Origin: Flavihumibacter stibioxidans
Lineage (GTDB): Bacteria; Bacteroidota; Bacteroidia; Chitinophagales; Chitinophagaceae
Direction of reading: 5' to 3'
DNA: 64,000 nt
Assembly (NCBI RefSeq): GCF_014332695.1
Contig: NZ_MBUA01000012.1
Coordinates: 429,858-493,857 of the forward strand
Shown here: piece by piece, positions 63,140-64,000 of the stretch
Layout: each line of letters begins with the position of its first letter
Position numbering within the stretch: position 1 is the first letter of the stretch
Translations under genes and position numbers: made by a program
Notes under the pieces: model-generated
What the model was told of the DNA's origin: nothing
Databases searched by the model: none
The model's input: only the letters and a program-made list of their open reading frames with translations

Positions 63140-64000
63140 TTATAACACATTCAAGACCTGTTCTTTTGCTTTTTCCAGTTCATCCTTCATGATAACAACA
63201 GATTGCTGGATTGTGGCATCATAGGCCTTGGCACCTGTAGTATTGATCTCCCGGCCGATTTCCTGCAACAGGAAAGAAAGTTTTTTACCGATCTCCGCAT
63301 CATTCTGGCGGAGCATGTTGCGAAAATAATCACAATGGTTCCTGAGCCTCACCTGCTCTTCGCTGATATCGATCTTCTCAATGTAAAAAATGATCTCCTG
63401 TTCCAGGCGGTTCTTGTCATAGTTCTCTGCACCCACATTTTCCTCCAGCAATTTCACCAGGCCTTCGCGGATCTTCTGTTTTCTTTGTGGTTCCAGTGAA
63501 GCGATCAGTTGTTCCTCCTTTTCAATGTTATCAATCCGCTTCAGCAGGTCCTGCTCCAGCACTTTTCCTTCTTCCAGGCGGTGCTGGTTCAGGTCATCGG
63601 CGGCCGAATCAAGTATAGCCTTGAAGGTCAGCCACTCTTCTTCGGTAAGTGTATCGGAGGTGGGGGTAATTACTTCAGGAAGTTTCAGGATATTACCCAG
63701 GATCTGGCTGTCATCCAGTCCCAGTTCTTTTGACAGTTCTGCAATTGGCTGGTAATAGGCTTTCGCCAGGGAGATATTGATGGATACCGGTTTGGCATTC
63801 CCGGTTTGTTTAAGGCTGATGGTGCAGTCGATGGTGCCGCGCTGCAGTTTTTCAGACAACCTCTTGCGAATATCAAATTCAAAAGGCTTCAGGAAGGCCG
63901 GCATTTTCAGGTTGCAGTCAAACTGTTTTCCATTCAATGATTTGATATCAACCAGGAATGTTTTGTCACCAACATTTTGCTCTGCCCTTCCAAAGCCGGT
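63140..64000 (-). CDS. yicC: YicC-family endoribonuclease (start beyond window)
   Basis: The right edge cuts this minus-strand gene. The readable N-terminus is TGFGRAEQNVGDKTFLVDIK, which matches the YicC start (M-TGFGRAE...), so only one or two codons are probably missing. The 287 visible residues include FDIRKRLSEKLQRGTIDCTISLK and the C-terminal FLLQEIGREINTTGAKAYDATIQQSVVIMKDELEKAKEQVLNVL. YicC/YloC proteins are endoribonucleases that cut small RNAs and mRNA. Confidence 0.92.
   Translation of the reverse strand, partial: TGFGRAEQNVGDKTFLVDIKSLNGKQFDCNLKMPAFLKPFEFDIRKRLSEKLQRGTIDCTISLKQTGNAKPVSINISLAKAYYQPIAELSKELGLDDSQILGNILKLPEVITPTSDTLTEEEWLTFKAILDSAADDLNQHRLEEGKVLEQDLLKRIDNIEKEEQLIASLEPQRKQKIREGLVKLLEENVGAENYDKNRLEQEIIFYIEKIDISEEQVRLRNHCDYFRNMLRQNDAEIGKKLSFLLQEIGREINTTGAKAYDATIQQSVVIMKDELEKAKEQVLNVL

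Overview
The window reads as a chromosomal stretch of a Bacteroidota bacterium, most likely family Chitinophagaceae. This rests on a type IX secretion (T9SS) C-terminal sorting domain, a GldH lipoprotein, a GldA-like ABC ATPase, several promoters of the Bacteroidota form TAnnTTTG (one with TTG 19 bases upstream), weak Shine-Dalgarno sequences, and many envelope proteins with signal peptides or lipoboxes. Coding density is high. I see no rRNA, tRNA, CRISPR array, prophage or intact insertion sequence.

Layout. 1-9.1 kb: a lipid A type acyltransferase, an orphan NarL/LuxR response regulator, an ArsR-rhodanese pair with an operator dyad, TsaB with a 3-hydroxyacyl-CoA dehydrogenase-like protein, RidA, glycine C-acetyltransferase, and an ECF sigma / membrane anti-sigma-like / beta-barrel module. 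9.2-15.6 kb: a DUF4332, BON, LysM and L,D-transpeptidase cluster, a T9SS-sorted repeat protein and a PlsC-like acyltransferase. 15.6-24.7 kb: a coherent acetate/carboxylate locus with acetyl-CoA synthetase, a stand-alone IS1-InsA-like zinc-finger/HTH protein, a porin-like barrel, an MHS-family permease, two small membrane proteins, an SLC5-STAC-histidine kinase and a receiver-only response regulator. 24.8-28.4 kb: SulP transporter plus beta carbonic anhydrase, and a GldA-like ABC ATPase. 28.5-42.3 kb: a KorA subunit without a neighbouring KorB, a FUSC protein, an HD-Pycsar-effector-type membrane protein, a phytase-like lipoprotein, a large phosphoesterase/outer-membrane barrel fusion, a GAF protein and a second-family L,D-transpeptidase. 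42.5-53 kb: Nth, FtsB/DivIC, enolase, a NagZ-serine hydrolase fusion, a BlaI/BlaR1-like pair whose sensor carries an amidase-like ectodomain, and MutL. 53-64 kb: a PBP4-like lipoprotein, an arginase-fold protein, phosphatidylserine decarboxylase, a Cys-rich secreted peptide, YjjG, DUF2167, an SDR, BatD, a two-component system, GldH and a YicC family gene cut by the right edge.

Two regions look most worth following. One is the acs locus, where an apparently domesticated transposase DNA-binding module is divergent from acs across an 18-bp dyad and sits near a CrbS-like transporter-kinase. The other is the blaI-blaR1-nagZ region, where the metalloprotease sensor is fused to an N-acetylmuramoyl-L-alanine amidase fold that has lost its catalytic Glu, suggesting a muropeptide-sensing receptor. 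That region has two BlaI-type operator dyads in front and a family of GTCGGGTG palindromes on both sides. Start sites were moved to internal ATGs where the longest reading frame began at an unlikely TTG/GTG or before a signal peptide.
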